64,000 nucleotides of DNA from Clostridium carboxidivorans P7 (GCF_001038625.1 NZ_CP011803.1:3162001-3226000); one strand, 5' to 3'. Counted from the stretch's first letter, positions 36,603 through 45,540 are shown. The notes: generated from the sequence alone by a model not told the origin. Numbers and translations are program-made.

Positions 36603-37490
36603 CTATTGAGGTGGATTACAAACACTACAAGGTTCATAACCTTGAGCTTTAGCATCACTTAAACTTATTGCAGATTGACTCTTTCTTAAATACTTACAAC
36701 CTGCAGCATGATATTTTTTCCCTGTTCTAGTTATATAAACAGTAGCAGTTTGATTATTGCTTTGAGTTGTTTGTTGCGCTGGAGCTTGTTGAACTGCAGC
36801 ACTACTATTATTTGAAGAACTACTTGCATTGCTTGTACTACTGCTGCTACTTGATGTATTTGGTGCTGCTATTCCATCACCTTTGGTAGTTCCATTAGAA
36901 TTTATAGCCCAAAGACCTCTACTATTTTGTCTAGCCTCTGCAGCAAACTTTTTAAAGTAATCAGCATATTTTACATCTGGTGGATAAGTAGATTGCTCTG
37001 CATACCCATTTAATGCTAAAATGGAATTGAACATTTTAGTTCTAATTTCATTTTCATTTATTTCTTTTGGTTGCTCTAACCAAACATATCTTAAAAGTCT
37101 TCCATACTGATCAGTGTCACTTGTATCTTTCTCAAGATATACTGTCTTTCCTAAAAGTTGAGATTTTGTGTAGCTAGAAGCTTCCTCTCCATATTGCTCA
37201 TGTTTTGTTGTACTTTCTGGAGTATTTACACCTATAAATCTAACCTTTGTTTCAGTACCATCCTCTAGCTTTACATAAACAGTATCTCCATCAACATGCT
37301 TGGTCACTACTGCTTTGTCTAATTTTATAGGTGATTTAGTTTCTTCCTGTTTTTGCGTTGCTGCTACAGCATTCTGTTGAGCACCTGAATTACTTGAGCT
37401 GCTTGAATCAGAACACCCTACCCCTGTGAACAAAAAAACAATTGTAATAAGGCTAATTAAATATTTGTTTATATTTTTTTTCAAATTCAT
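36603..37490 (-). CDS. Staphylococcal-nuclease-like thermonuclease lipoprotein
   Basis: This 295-residue protein has an N-terminal lipoprotein-type signal (LISLITIVFLFTGVGC) and an SNase domain (about 60-195). Its calcium and catalytic positions are visible: HVDGDTVYV, VRFIGVNTPES, and DQYGRLLRYVW. A Ser/Gln/Thr-rich linker follows, then a C-terminal Cys-containing motif (YHAAGCKYLRKSQ...GYEPCSVCNPPQ) of the Ada-like zinc-binding type. I chose ATG 37490, after gggggac. It likely degrades extracellular nucleic acid while tethered to the membrane. Confidence 0.87.
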   Translation of the reverse strand: MNLKKNINKYLISLITIVFLFTGVGCSDSSSSSNSGAQQNAVAATQKQEETKSPIKLDKAVVTKHVDGDTVYVKLEDGTETKVRFIGVNTPESTTKHEQYGEEASSYTKSQLLGKTVYLEKDTSDTDQYGRLLRYVWLEQPKEINENEIRTKMFNSILALNGYAEQSTYPPDVKYADYFKKFAAEARQNSRGLWAINSNGTTKGDGIAAPNTSSSSSSTSNASSSSNNSSAAVQQAPAQQTTQSNNQTATVYITRTGKKYHAAGCKYLRKSQSAISLSDAKAQGYEPCSVCNPPQ

Positions 37491-37647
37491 ATTTGTCCCC
37501 CTTTTCACCTTATATTACACCCTAATTATATAATGTTTTTACTTTATCTTCAATTTCTTACTTATTAGTATAAGAAACTTAGCTTTCCGACATACAAACA
37601 CATGTTTGCCAAAATTAACTTATTAAATTCTTAATAAATGGAGATAG

Positions 37648-37977
37648 TTATTTATAAAAACAGCTATATACTCAATTAAAAGTAAATTTACTAGAAAAAG
37701 AGATAGTATAGAAAATCAAGTTCAAATGTGTAAAGATCATGCAAATAATCTTGGTATACATGAATTTGAAGTATACGAAGATAAAGGTTTCTCTGGAGGT
37801 AATAATAGACATGCCTCAATATCTGAAAATGACTTGCAGTTAATTACAATAATACAGCATATTTTGCCATTAATACACGATCATCAAATCTTATCATTTT
37901 TAATAATTGCAGATGAATTTGTCCATAAAAAAACAGAGGTTATCTACATGACTTATTTCAAAAATATAATTATATGA
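37648..37977 (+). pseudogene. Truncated serine recombinase fragment
   Basis: The frame reads KTAIYSIKSKFTRKRDSIEN, QVQMCKDHANNLGI and YEDKGFSGGNN. This is the N-terminal catalytic domain start of a large serine recombinase (expected AIYSRKS...ENQ...GFSGGN). The conserved Arg after the catalytic Ser is Ile, no good start codon is present, and the sequence after NNR no longer resembles the family. It ends at 37977. It is a dead fragment of a phage or transposon integrase. Confidence 0.75.
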
Positions 37978-38035
37978 GTAATGTAGGTGTGGCACACTGC
38001 AAAATAGATGAAATCTAAAAGTATCAAAAGCAAAC

Positions 38036-38100
38036 AAAAGCTTCCAGTTTCTATAACGATCCCATAGTTACAAGGCGAACTCAAAAGTTCGCCTTGCTAA
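38036..38100 (+). repeat. Copy of the dispersed 3' repeat
   Basis: cttccagtttctataacgat...ggcgaactcaaaagttcgcc matches 16424-16476 closely; the terminal ggcgaac/gttcgcc hairpin is identical. It follows the recombinase fragment, with no intact gene on either side. Confidence 0.75.
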
Positions 38101-38274
38101 ACCTGTTTTTTTATTTGTATATTTTATTCTAATGTTAATGATCCTGTATCCATACAAAACATTTTTAGCGCAAGTTTTTCATTGTTTGAAAACTATAATA
38201 TGGAAAACACCTAAGTTTTGTTTGTACAAAGCTTAGGTATTTAATAAATTAATTTATCTACTCATTTTAAATAA

Positions 38275-38350
38275 AAAAACAAAAACCCTGGATTACTCCA
38301 GGGCCAGGCCTGTAATATTACGCATCATCGAGAGGCTCACAGGAACTGTT
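38275..38350 (-). ncRNA. Structured RNA candidate with intrinsic terminator, next to the Abi-like remnant
   Basis: Read on the minus strand, cctgt...acagg (38343 to about 38311) closes a stem around gagcctctcgatgatgcg. A terminator then follows: ccctggagtaatccaggg (38302-38285) and tttttgtttttttt. There is no ORF. It lies about 35 nt past the stop of an Abi_2-like remnant on the same strand. It could simply be the terminator of that gene, or a remnant of the non-coding RNA reported beside AbiF-type toxins. Confidence 0.45.
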
Positions 38351-38380
38351 ATTATATATTATTCATCAATATACTTTAAA

Positions 38381-38719
38381 TTAACCTACACCTAAAATTT
38401 CTTCCCAATTATCATGAAAACCATAGTGAGTTAATTTTACAAATGGATACTTTATAATTAATTTTTTAAACCTATCAATAAAGTTGTCCATTATTAAATC
38501 ATCATCAATTAACTTCAATATACTCAAGTAAATATAATAATGCTGCTCTTAGTTCTGCACCAAATTTATAAATCTGCATTACCTGTTCCATAATAATATT
38601 TTTATAAAACTTATCATTTTTTCTTAAAGTCAAAGTATACCCACTCAATCTATAGTAATTAACGTGAGATAAAACTTTATGTGCATAAGAAACATCGTCT
38701 ATAATTAGTCCTATTTGAT
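38381..38719 (-). pseudogene. Abi_2 (AbiD/AbiF-like, HEPN-type) protein remnant
   Basis: The minus strand reads IGLIIDDVSYAHKVLSHVNY, YRLSGYTLTLRKNDKFYKN, IYKFGAELRAALLYLLEYIE, then a stop. Another frame continues FIDRFKKLIIKYPF and GFHDNWEEILGVG and stops at 38381. These match the Abi_2 core (VNYYRLSGY; YxFDxELRxLLLxxIExIE) and its C-terminal GFPxNWE ending. The N-terminus and the middle section are missing. It is a decayed phage-defence or toxin gene. Confidence 0.72.
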
Positions 38720-38723
38720 AGTT

Positions 38724-38922
38724 CTACTTTCAATAGAGATGATATCAAAAAAACTGGGCTAAGTATTAATGAAGTTAAAAAATTAAAGGAAGATATAATT
38801 AATGATTAGCAATAAAAATTGGAAGTGAAATAAACAAAATTTGTTGATAGAACAGCAAAAGAAATTATAAAGTTAAAGAGAAGGTGCAAGAACAAAATTA
38901 TCTTTGCACCTTCTTTTTTACC
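38724..38922 (+). other. C-terminal gene scrap followed by a terminator
   Basis: A plus-strand frame reads FNRDDIKKTGLSINEVKKLK then EDIIND and a stop (about 38808), like the tail of a small regulator. A strong terminator follows: gaaggtgcaa / ttgcaccttc (38880-38915) with tttttta. The terminator shows that a plus-strand gene once ended here. Confidence 0.4.
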
Positions 38923-38989
38923 AAGTTTAAATATAAGGCCTTTTATGTATTTAAATTTTAATTTTACTTTTAACATATATCCTCTCACC

Positions 38990-39210
38990 AAGTGATGTCT
39001 ACATGTCCGTAAAATTCCTTTCTTATTATCCTTACTACACTACTATATAGATATGTGGTATATATTTATTTCTATATTCCATCTATTTTTATAGAATAAT
39101 ATAGACATCAAAGACATCGATATTAATAAACCCTTGCATTCAGCCATTTTAGGTGATGTCCTTATAGATGTCTATGGACTATTTTTATGGACATCATAGA
39201 CATCAAGTGA
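38990..39210. repeat. Cluster of gacatc/gatgtc repeats
   Basis: gatgtcta, gacatc and their inversions occur at least eight times (38993, 39103, 39113, 39156, 39168, 39188, 39197 and nearby). gatgtctatg (39167 on) and catagacatc (to 39203) form a hairpin. The outer copies are inverted relative to each other, as in a small insertion element or an iteron array. No replication gene is present. Confidence 0.4.
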
Positions 39211-39345
39211 TTCTTAGATTCAAGTGGAGTTTGCCTGTTTGGTAAATTAATCTTTTTTAAAGACATATTTTTTATCTATTAAGGGCATCAGTATTTTCCC
39301 TTACAAAAACTTTTTGATATCCGTATATCAAGCTCATCTAAAGCT

Positions 39346-39392
39346 TTGCAAGAACCCACCAGAGGTCATCAAGAACCCACCAGAGGTCATTA
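39346..39392 (+). repeat. Two tandem copies of a 21-nt unit
   Basis: caagaacccaccagaggtcat occurs twice in a row, followed by taagaa. It is too short to be a CRISPR array and has no spacers. Confidence 0.6.
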
Positions 39393-39409
39393 AGAATTTA
39401 TTCTAGAAC

Positions 39410-39586
39410 ACTTATATATATTCGACAAGAATGATTATTATCCTTTTATGAAATTATAAAATATCAACCCAAAACAAGATTAGAATTAACATTATCTGAA
39501 TTAGATTTTTCTAACATAATGAAAGATTTATCCAAACATCACGCTGCGCATGGCTCAAAAGGGCATTATTATCTTGCATTAATATA
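39410..39586 (+). pseudogene. Weak coding remnant
   Basis: YIFDKNDYYPFM in one frame is continued by YQPKTRLELTLSELDFSNI, MKDLSKHHAAHGSKGHYYLA in the next, ending at 39584. The composition is protein-like but the family is not recognised. It may belong to the same decayed island as the recombinase and Abi remnants. Confidence 0.3.
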
Positions 39587-39626
39587 GCAAACAGAAAACT
39601 TCATGTAATAACTCTAGAGGTGCTTT

Positions 39627-40403
39627 TTAGTGGTTTTGAAACAATTCCATAACCTTTATATCTGGATGATGGTATCGACCTCTTTTAACTGTATTTTTCT
39701 TATATTGTATAGATTGCTGTGGACACCACTGCATACATCCAACACATAATTCACAGTTATGCTTCCACTTTGGTTTTCCTTCAACAATTTTTATATTATT
39801 GGCAGGACAAATTTTTGAGCATGTGCCACATCCATTACACTTATCATCTGTCCAAAAGTTTTCATCTTTATCATTTGGTTTAAAGCTTTTATATATAAAT
39901 CCCCCAATAGTATTCACAATCAGATTGCCATTTTTATTGACAACTTGATTATTTTTTATTATTGGAGCAATTTTAAGAATTTCTTCTTCCTCTTTTTTAA
40001 AAAGCTGCTGCTGCTTTTCCTCTGAATATGGAGGATACATAACCTGATAACTACCAGGCATAGCAATACCAAAACTTGCAGACAATTTTGCTCCCTTTTT
40101 ATTTAGTATATTTTCTATTTGCTTAATTGAAATACCACTTCCTGATCCAAAAGTTGCCACTGCAAAAATATATGCATTTTTATTGATTTGAATTTTTTCC
40201 AAAAAACTCTTAACTATTGTAGGCAGCCCTAAAAAATAAACTGGAAATACAATTCCTATTTTCTCAGATAGATCACTACTTATGTCTTCTATATTGTTCT
40301 TACTTATTTGTACAAGCTTTACCTCTTCTAGTTCACTGCTTAAATCCTTTGCCACTTTTAAAGAATTTCCTGTTCCCGTGAAATAATAAATTGTTGTACT
40401 CAT
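39627..40403 (-). CDS. EFR1-type flavodoxin-ferredoxin fusion
   Basis: This 258-residue protein has a flavodoxin-like N-terminal domain (YYFTGTGNSLKVAKDL P-loop for FMN phosphate). Two 4Fe-4S motifs sit at the C-terminus (CNGCGTCSKICPANN and CELCVGCMQWCPQQ). This is the EFR1 ferredoxin layout. I chose ATG 40403 after ggaggtaatt; the TTG at 40415 lies in the ribosome site. It likely shuttles electrons in the cytosol; the partners are unknown. Confidence 0.88.
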   Translation of the reverse strand: MSTTIYYFTGTGNSLKVAKDLSSELEEVKLVQISKNNIEDISSDLSEKIGIVFPVYFLGLPTIVKSFLEKIQINKNAYIFAVATFGSGSGISIKQIENILNKKGAKLSASFGIAMPGSYQVMYPPYSEEKQQQLFKKEEEEILKIAPIIKNNQVVNKNGNLIVNTIGGFIYKSFKPNDKDENFWTDDKCNGCGTCSKICPANNIKIVEGKPKWKHNCELCVGCMQWCPQQSIQYKKNTVKRGRYHHPDIKVMELFQNH

Positions 40404-40611
40404 AATTACCTCCAAAATTTAATTAATTTCCCTCATCTCTATTTTACTATATTATTTATAAAAATGTGGATTCAACAAATTAAATAAGAAAATTTTAGGA
40501 ATAAAAAATTATCCTTGGCTGTTCACTACTAATAATTTATTTTTTAACTTCTAATTATTGCGGTTTATACACAAGATGAATTGTTAACCCATAAATTTAG
40601 CAAGTTCAGCA

Positions 40612-42150
40612 TTAACTTCTTCTGCGTTTTATATTTTCCATGACAGTTGGGTATAATGTAAAATCAGTATGTGGTAAGAATTTAGCTGCAGACATTTTTG
40701 ATAGAAAATCTTTTGCCTCTCCCAGCTGCAGGTAAACTATATTATTAACTATACTTTCCACTGATAATAATTCTTCAGCATCTTTTAGCAGCATACAAGC
40801 TCCTTTCAGTGAACCATTACCTACTTGAGCAAACCGTTCTCTAGGTAGATCCGGATATAGACCAATAGTAATTGCAGATTCTAGATTAATATAAGTACCA
40901 AAAGCTCCGGCCATATATATCCGCTTTATTTCTTGAGGTCCCATTCCTAGTTCATCTAATAAGAATTCTACCATGGTGTTTGCCGCAGCTTTTGTATCCA
41001 TGAAACTTAAGATATCTGTTTGGCTGAATGAAAGTTCTTCACCGGAACCAGACTCATTTTCCCATGCATATATTACTACATATTCTCCTTCCCTTAAAAG
41101 GATACGCTCTGATCTGCCAGGAACAAATCTACCAGAGTAATCAATCCAACCTTCAAGAAGCATTTCAGCCAGAAGATCAACAATTCCAGAACCACATATA
41201 CCTATTGGTTTTGCATTCTGTATAGTGGTAATGATCATATCATTATTAACGATTCTAACCGAATCCACAGCTCCTGTACTAGCTCTCATCCCTTGTTTGC
41301 TTATACCGCCTTCAAGCGCTGGTCCCGCAGCTCCTGCCACCCCAATCATAAATTCATTATTCCCCAAAATCATTTCACCATTTGTCCCAATATCCATATA
41401 TAAAGACAATTCACTTCCTTTATGAAGCTTAGTAGTTAACAGTCCACTGATGATGTCACCACCAAGATAATTAGCTGCAGAAGGAAAACAATAAACCAAT
41501 CCGCTAAAAGGCAGTCCAATATCTCTCCCTGAAATAAAGTCGCATCTGTTAAAAGAAGGAGTATATGGTGTATAGAATATAAACCATGGATCAATACCAA
41601 ACAGGAAATGGATCATTGTTGTATTTCCAGCAATAATTAAAGCTCCACATTGTGATGGGGAAATTCCTGTCAAGGAATGAATCTTGTCCATAAGTTCTTT
41701 AAAATTATTCAGTGTAGCTTGCTGGATTTCCTTTAAATGATCTTCATTGTCCTTGGCGTAAAAGATTCTGCTGAGTATATCTGCACCATAGGCCGCTTGA
41801 TGATTTAATATGCTTTCTTCACATAGTACATTTCCAGAGTTTAGATCAACTAATTGCATAACAACAGTTGTGCTTCCAAGATCGGCCGCATAAGCAAAAT
41901 TCTTATCTGTAGTATTTCCAATTTCTATTATAACAATTTCCCAACAATAACTATTCTGAACCATTGTGACAGTTAGTTTCCAATCAAAATTTCTTAACAG
42001 CTTATAATAAGATTTTAATGTAGAAATAGAAATATATACATTCCCATATTTAGGTTTTAATGCCTTCACAATTCTATCCTTATCAGCCACTGTATCACCA
42101 ACCTCTGGTGGTTTCAATTCAAGGTATTCTTTTTTACATATTGGTTTCAT
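40612..42150 (-). CDS. RACo-like ASKHA protein, ATP-dependent reductive activator of corrinoid proteins
   Basis: This 512-residue protein has an ASKHA ATPase core: YAADLGSTTVVMQLVDLNSG (phosphate 1), LIIAGNTTMIHFLFG, LYMDIGTNGEMILG, and GICGSGIVDLLAE. This is the RACo/RamA C-terminal domain. The usual N-terminal [2Fe-2S] domain is absent; only a short linker-like region of about 85 residues precedes the core. The C-terminus ends oddly in KRRRS. A one-base change in an A-run would instead give NAEEVNAELAKFMG (see findings). The protein would reactivate Co(II) corrinoid for methyl transfer. It lies downstream of metF. Confidence 0.83.
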   Translation of the reverse strand: MKPICKKEYLELKPPEVGDTVADKDRIVKALKPKYGNVYISISTLKSYYKLLRNFDWKLTVTMVQNSYCWEIVIIEIGNTTDKNFAYAADLGSTTVVMQLVDLNSGNVLCEESILNHQAAYGADILSRIFYAKDNEDHLKEIQQATLNNFKELMDKIHSLTGISPSQCGALIIAGNTTMIHFLFGIDPWFIFYTPYTPSFNRCDFISGRDIGLPFSGLVYCFPSAANYLGGDIISGLLTTKLHKGSELSLYMDIGTNGEMILGNNEFMIGVAGAAGPALEGGISKQGMRASTGAVDSVRIVNNDMIITTIQNAKPIGICGSGIVDLLAEMLLEGWIDYSGRFVPGRSERILLREGEYVVIYAWENESGSGEELSFSQTDILSFMDTKAAANTMVEFLLDELGMGPQEIKRIYMAGAFGTYINLESAITIGLYPDLPRERFAQVGNGSLKGACMLLKDAEELLSVESIVNNIVYLQLGEAKDFLSKMSAAKFLPHTDFTLYPTVMENIKRRRS

Positions 42151-42320
42151 TATTATCGTCCTCCTTAATTTTGTTCATTATTCAAGAAACATCTTTCACA
42201 AAATATAGTTGACAGCTAATGAGTTGAAAATTTAATAAAAAAACTAGTATTAGTTTCTTTTGGGTACTTACATTAGTTTTACTGAATGAATAAAATTTAT
42301 TACAAAACATACTAATTCAT

Positions 42321-42373
42321 ATAAAAGTAGCTTCTTAAAATACATATGCATGCACTTTAGAAGCTTCTTTTAT
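42321..42373 (-). terminator. Hairpin between metF and the RACo-like gene
   Basis: ataaaagtagcttct (42321-42335) pairs with agaagcttcttttat (42359-42373) with one mismatch; on the minus strand it ends in tttat. It implies that metF and the activator gene are not simply one operon. Confidence 0.65.
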
Positions 42374-42412
42374 ATCTAATATTAATTTTAAAAAACAAGT
42401 ATTAAAATTACT

Positions 42413-43270
42413 CTATCTTATCCCGACATCTTTAATAATATCTGTTACATCCTGCCACTTATTTAAAGAATAAATATGAAGTCCATCTATTCCAGCATTT
42501 ATAAATTTAAAAATTTGTTTTGCTGAATACTCTTTGCCTGCTTTTTTAAAGTCCTCCGGATTATCTCCATATCTGGCAATTATCTCTGCTAAATCTCTAG
42601 GTATAGAACTACCGTTAGATACAGCCATTCGAATAGTAGGATCTTTAGATAGTATAGGCATAACACCTACATCTATTGGCATTGATACTCCAGCTTTTCG
42701 AATCTTTTCTACCCACCAACAATATTGATCAACATCATGACACAATTGAGTCATAATATAATCTGCTCCTGCATCTTGTTTGATGCGCAAATGAGTAATA
42801 TCTTCATCGAAAGAATATGATTCAAAATGCTTTTCAGGGTTACCAGAAACAGCAATAGTGAATTTAGGGAAATTACTTTTTATGTATTGTACTAATTCAT
42901 TGGCATAATTAAAATCTCCACGTGTTCCTTCCCAGCCTTTAGGAAGGTCACCTCTTAAAGCTAAGATATGATCTACTCCCATATCCAAGTATCTTTGCAG
43001 CTCCTGTTTCATCTTTTCTTTCGTATTTCCAATACAGGTGTAATGGGTAACAGGAATGGATTTTCCACTATCCTTAATAGCCTTGCAAATCTCCATATTC
43101 CGACCTGCATTCGTCCCTCCAGCACCATAAGTACAGCTAATAAAATCTGGATTAAATTCATAGAGATGTTCTAATGTGTCTAAAAGCGGTTCTATGGGCT
43201 TATCACTTTTAGGTGGGAAAACTTCAAAGGAAAAACTCATTTTTTTCTTCATAATTTCAGTTACTTTCAT
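42413..43270 (-). CDS. metF: Methylenetetrahydrofolate reductase
   Basis: This 285-residue protein has the MTHFR TIM-barrel pattern: FSFEVFPPKSDKP (catalytic Glu region), CTYGAGGTNAGRN, ALRGDLPKGW, and DAGADYIMTQLCHD. It reduces methylene-THF to methyl-THF for methionine synthesis or one-carbon flux. I chose ATG 43270, preceded by atgggggttaat; the ORF extension to 43393 is hydrophobic junk that no MTHFR has. A corrinoid activator downstream suggests a methyl-corrinoid link. No riboswitch was recognised upstream. Confidence 0.9.
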   Translation of the reverse strand: MKVTEIMKKKMSFSFEVFPPKSDKPIEPLLDTLEHLYEFNPDFISCTYGAGGTNAGRNMEICKAIKDSGKSIPVTHYTCIGNTKEKMKQELQRYLDMGVDHILALRGDLPKGWEGTRGDFNYANELVQYIKSNFPKFTIAVSGNPEKHFESYSFDEDITHLRIKQDAGADYIMTQLCHDVDQYCWWVEKIRKAGVSMPIDVGVMPILSKDPTIRMAVSNGSSIPRDLAEIIARYGDNPEDFKKAGKEYSAKQIFKFINAGIDGLHIYSLNKWQDVTDIIKDVGIR

Positions 43271-43524
43271 ATTAACCCCCATCCCGACGCTGCCACTGCG
43301 CCGCAAATAGTAATGAAAAATGGTGTGTGGCTTCCACCACTTGTCAATAATAAATTTGAAGAGAAGGTAAGAATGGTAAAAAATCCAATCCATCTTACCT
43401 ATATAAATAGTATAAATATATTAGTTATAAAAGTATATAACCTATGTTACTGTTTATTAAATATTACAAGAATATTCTCTGACAATAAAAGAAAGTTCAA
43501 AAGATTTATCCTATTATTTAAATT

Positions 43525-44286
43525 TTATTCTAGCTTCTTTCCAACAGCAGCAAGATATATCGCAAATTCTTCATCTCCATCTAATTCTAAAAGCTCGTCT
43601 ATCATTCTTTGGTCATATATTCCTATAGCACAAGTTCCTGATCCAACAGATTCACTAGCTAAATAGAGATTTTGACATACATGTCCAATATCTATTAGAA
43701 TTTTCTTATGAGCCGTAATATCAAACTTCCACTCAGAGCGATATGGAATAGTACTCCATACAAATAGCACTGCAGCTTTTTTAGCAAAATTAGGTACAAA
43801 AGGTTGTTCTAGAGTAATTTCATCTATTTTTTGGTCTATTCCATCTAGTTCAAACATAAATAATAATTTGTGCTCTACTGGAAGATATCTGTAAACCCCC
43901 TTTTGTATTCCTTCCACCTGCATAATGAATAAATATGTTTCAAAGGAATGTGTTGCACCACTACAGGGAACTGTTCTAAGGGTAAGTCCAGCCTTATTTG
44001 TATCAGTAATGCCTTGAGTAGCCCATAATAGATATGATAGTTCTTCAAGGCTCATTGATTCATCTTTATAAAATCGTGTACTTCTTCTTTCCTTTATACA
44101 TTCATAGATATTCTGTTTTTTCACAATATCTTCCCTTACCTTTGGGAGATCAATAATCTTAGAAGATGAGTTGAAAGATTTAACGCTAGGTGGTTGAGGT
44201 ATTCCCTTCATCTTATCAGTTTTTATATTTTTGAATTCACTAAAGTTAGATTTTAAAAAACTTCTCTGTTGTTCATATCTAGACAT
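43525..44286 (-). CDS. SagB/ThcOx-family FMN oxidoreductase
   Basis: This 253-residue protein is of the SagB-type dehydrogenase class of nitroreductases: ERRSTRFYKDESMSLEELSY, LLWATQGI, RTVPCSGATHSFETYL, VGSGTCAIG. In toxin clusters SagB oxidises azolines, but stand-alone members such as this are common in clostridia. No SagC/D or precursor peptide gene is nearby. RBS ggagga. Substrate unknown. Confidence 0.87.
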   Translation of the reverse strand: MSRYEQQRSFLKSNFSEFKNIKTDKMKGIPQPPSVKSFNSSSKIIDLPKVREDIVKKQNIYECIKERRSTRFYKDESMSLEELSYLLWATQGITDTNKAGLTLRTVPCSGATHSFETYLFIMQVEGIQKGVYRYLPVEHKLLFMFELDGIDQKIDEITLEQPFVPNFAKKAAVLFVWSTIPYRSEWKFDITAHKKILIDIGHVCQNLYLASESVGSGTCAIGIYDQRMIDELLELDGDEEFAIYLAAVGKKLE

Positions 44287-44625
44287 AACGTATCCTCCAA
44301 TGCTATATTTTTATACATATAATTAAAGTATAGCAATCTTTCTAAATTAATTCTGTGACTAACGTTACAACCTTTATCTATAATTTTTCCTTGTTCAATT
44401 AAAAGCTTTGCATAACAAGACTTTCCTCTTTGTATTGTTCCATTATTTGCGCTGTATTAATATTTTGACAATCTATATGTTTTTATGGTATATTAATATA
44501 GTTACATAAGAATACACCTTATGGTGCAAAACAATTTTATCAATAAATTAAGATATTATTCGGCTTTTGTGATTTTTATTGCAAGAGTCATTTGTTTTTT
44601 ATGAGAACAAAAATCAGGAGGCAAA
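44287..44625. other. Intergenic stretch, nothing recognised
   Basis: AT-rich DNA between the divergent SagB-like and DUF2179-like genes. It carries a good RBS (aggaggc) just before 44626, but no ORF, repeat or clear palindromic operator was seen. Confidence 0.4.
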
Positions 44626-45108
44626 ATGGAAATTTTAATAGTATTTTTACTGAAACTACTCGGCAACACTCTGTGCACAATGAAGAATATATGTCTAACT
44701 CGTGAAAAGTTCTTCTTTTCGAGCTTGCTAGCAGCGTTGTCTACAACTGTATACATGATTGCTGTTGTAAGGATGGCAAAGTCAGACGGCATACTCAGTA
44801 TCGTGGCGATATGTACCGCAACATTTATCGGGACTCTAATTCCAAGGCTTGTCGTTAAAAAGTCTGAGAAGGAGAAGCTTTACATCTTTGATATCACAGC
44901 AGACAACATAAATAATGGCAAAGAGTTTGCAGATATTTTAAGAAGCGTGAACATTCCCACAAAAACTAGCGTTGTCTACGATACGATGATGATTAAGACA
45001 CTTTCCATAAAGGCATACTGCGCCAACAAGAAGGAAAGCAAAATGGTGAATAAAGTCATATACCCAGATTTCAAATACAATGTTTATGTACCAATGAGCT
45101 TAGATTAA
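44626..45108 (+). CDS. Membrane protein, UPF0316/DUF2179-DUF5698-like
   Basis: This 160-residue protein has three N-terminal hydrophobic helices (about 3-85, including SLLAALSTTVYMIAVVRMAK and SIVAICTATFIGTLIPRLVV). A soluble DUF2179-like tail follows (ADILRSVNIPTKTSVVYD). The family is an uncharacterised membrane sensor or transporter accessory group. RBS aggagg at 5 nt. Codon use is a little richer in G+C than its neighbours. Confidence 0.7.
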   Translation: MEILIVFLLKLLGNTLCTMKNICLTREKFFFSSLLAALSTTVYMIAVVRMAKSDGILSIVAICTATFIGTLIPRLVVKKSEKEKLYIFDITADNINNGKEFADILRSVNIPTKTSVVYDTMMIKTLSIKAYCANKKESKMVNKVIYPDFKYNVYVPMSLD

Positions 45109-45109
45109 G

Positions 45110-45490
45110 CTCGTACATTCCATCAACTCCAAGTTGAAATAAGAATTTCTTTATATCCTCAAGTTTTGGGGCTTAAATACATATCTTGTATCTTTTAGAA
45201 TTCTAAAAGTAAATTCTACAGAATTTTTATGATATATTCTATTAAAATATCTTTATCAGATAAACTTTCTTTATTCAACTGATTTGTAATGAATACAAAC
45301 ATACCAGTTTTTTCTTTTTCTATATTTTTTTCTAAAGTTTTAATTTTAAGTGAATCTAATTCTGAAGAATGGCAAACTAAAAATCTATATTTTTTACTAG
45401 CTATTTCATCTTTAAAACTTTGTATTTTATCAGCAGTTTCTCGAGCCAAAGCTTCAATTTCTGCTGCTGTTCAAAGAGTTCTGGACACGT
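45110..45490 (-). mobile_element. IS1634-family-like transposase remnant
   Basis: On the minus strand a frame reads EIEALARETADKIQSF, KYRFLVCHSSELDSLKIKTL, EKNIEKEK, TGMFVFITNQLNKESLSDKD and stops at 45216. The SSELDxxKxKTLEKxIEKEK and GxFVxITNxL patterns are those of IS1634/DUF4277 transposases just before the DDE Glu region. A further scrap (KLEDIKKFLFQLGVDGMYE) lies at about 45115-45171. The element is heavily deleted. It abuts the truncated AdhE gene. Confidence 0.6.
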
Positions 45491-45540
45491 TTCAACATAT
45501 TTGTCAATTTGATTTGTTCCTAATATTTACAATTTTATAA

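Noticed and set aside
38806..38991. 61-residue minus-strand ORF with basic N-terminus and hydrophobic tail, a possible type I toxin
   Set aside because: There is a gagagg before an internal ATG, but the ORF overlaps a strong plus-strand terminator hairpin, which explains its hydrophobic AAA/TTT-type codons. No antisense RNA promoter was seen.
39346..39392. Two tandem 21-nt repeats considered as a mini-CRISPR
   Set aside because: The copies are adjacent with no spacers, there is no third copy and no cas gene is near.
43271..43393. N-terminal extension of MetF (MDWIFYHSYLLFKFIIDKWW...)
   Set aside because: A good ribosome site before MKVTEIMKKK and normal MTHFR length place the start at 43270.
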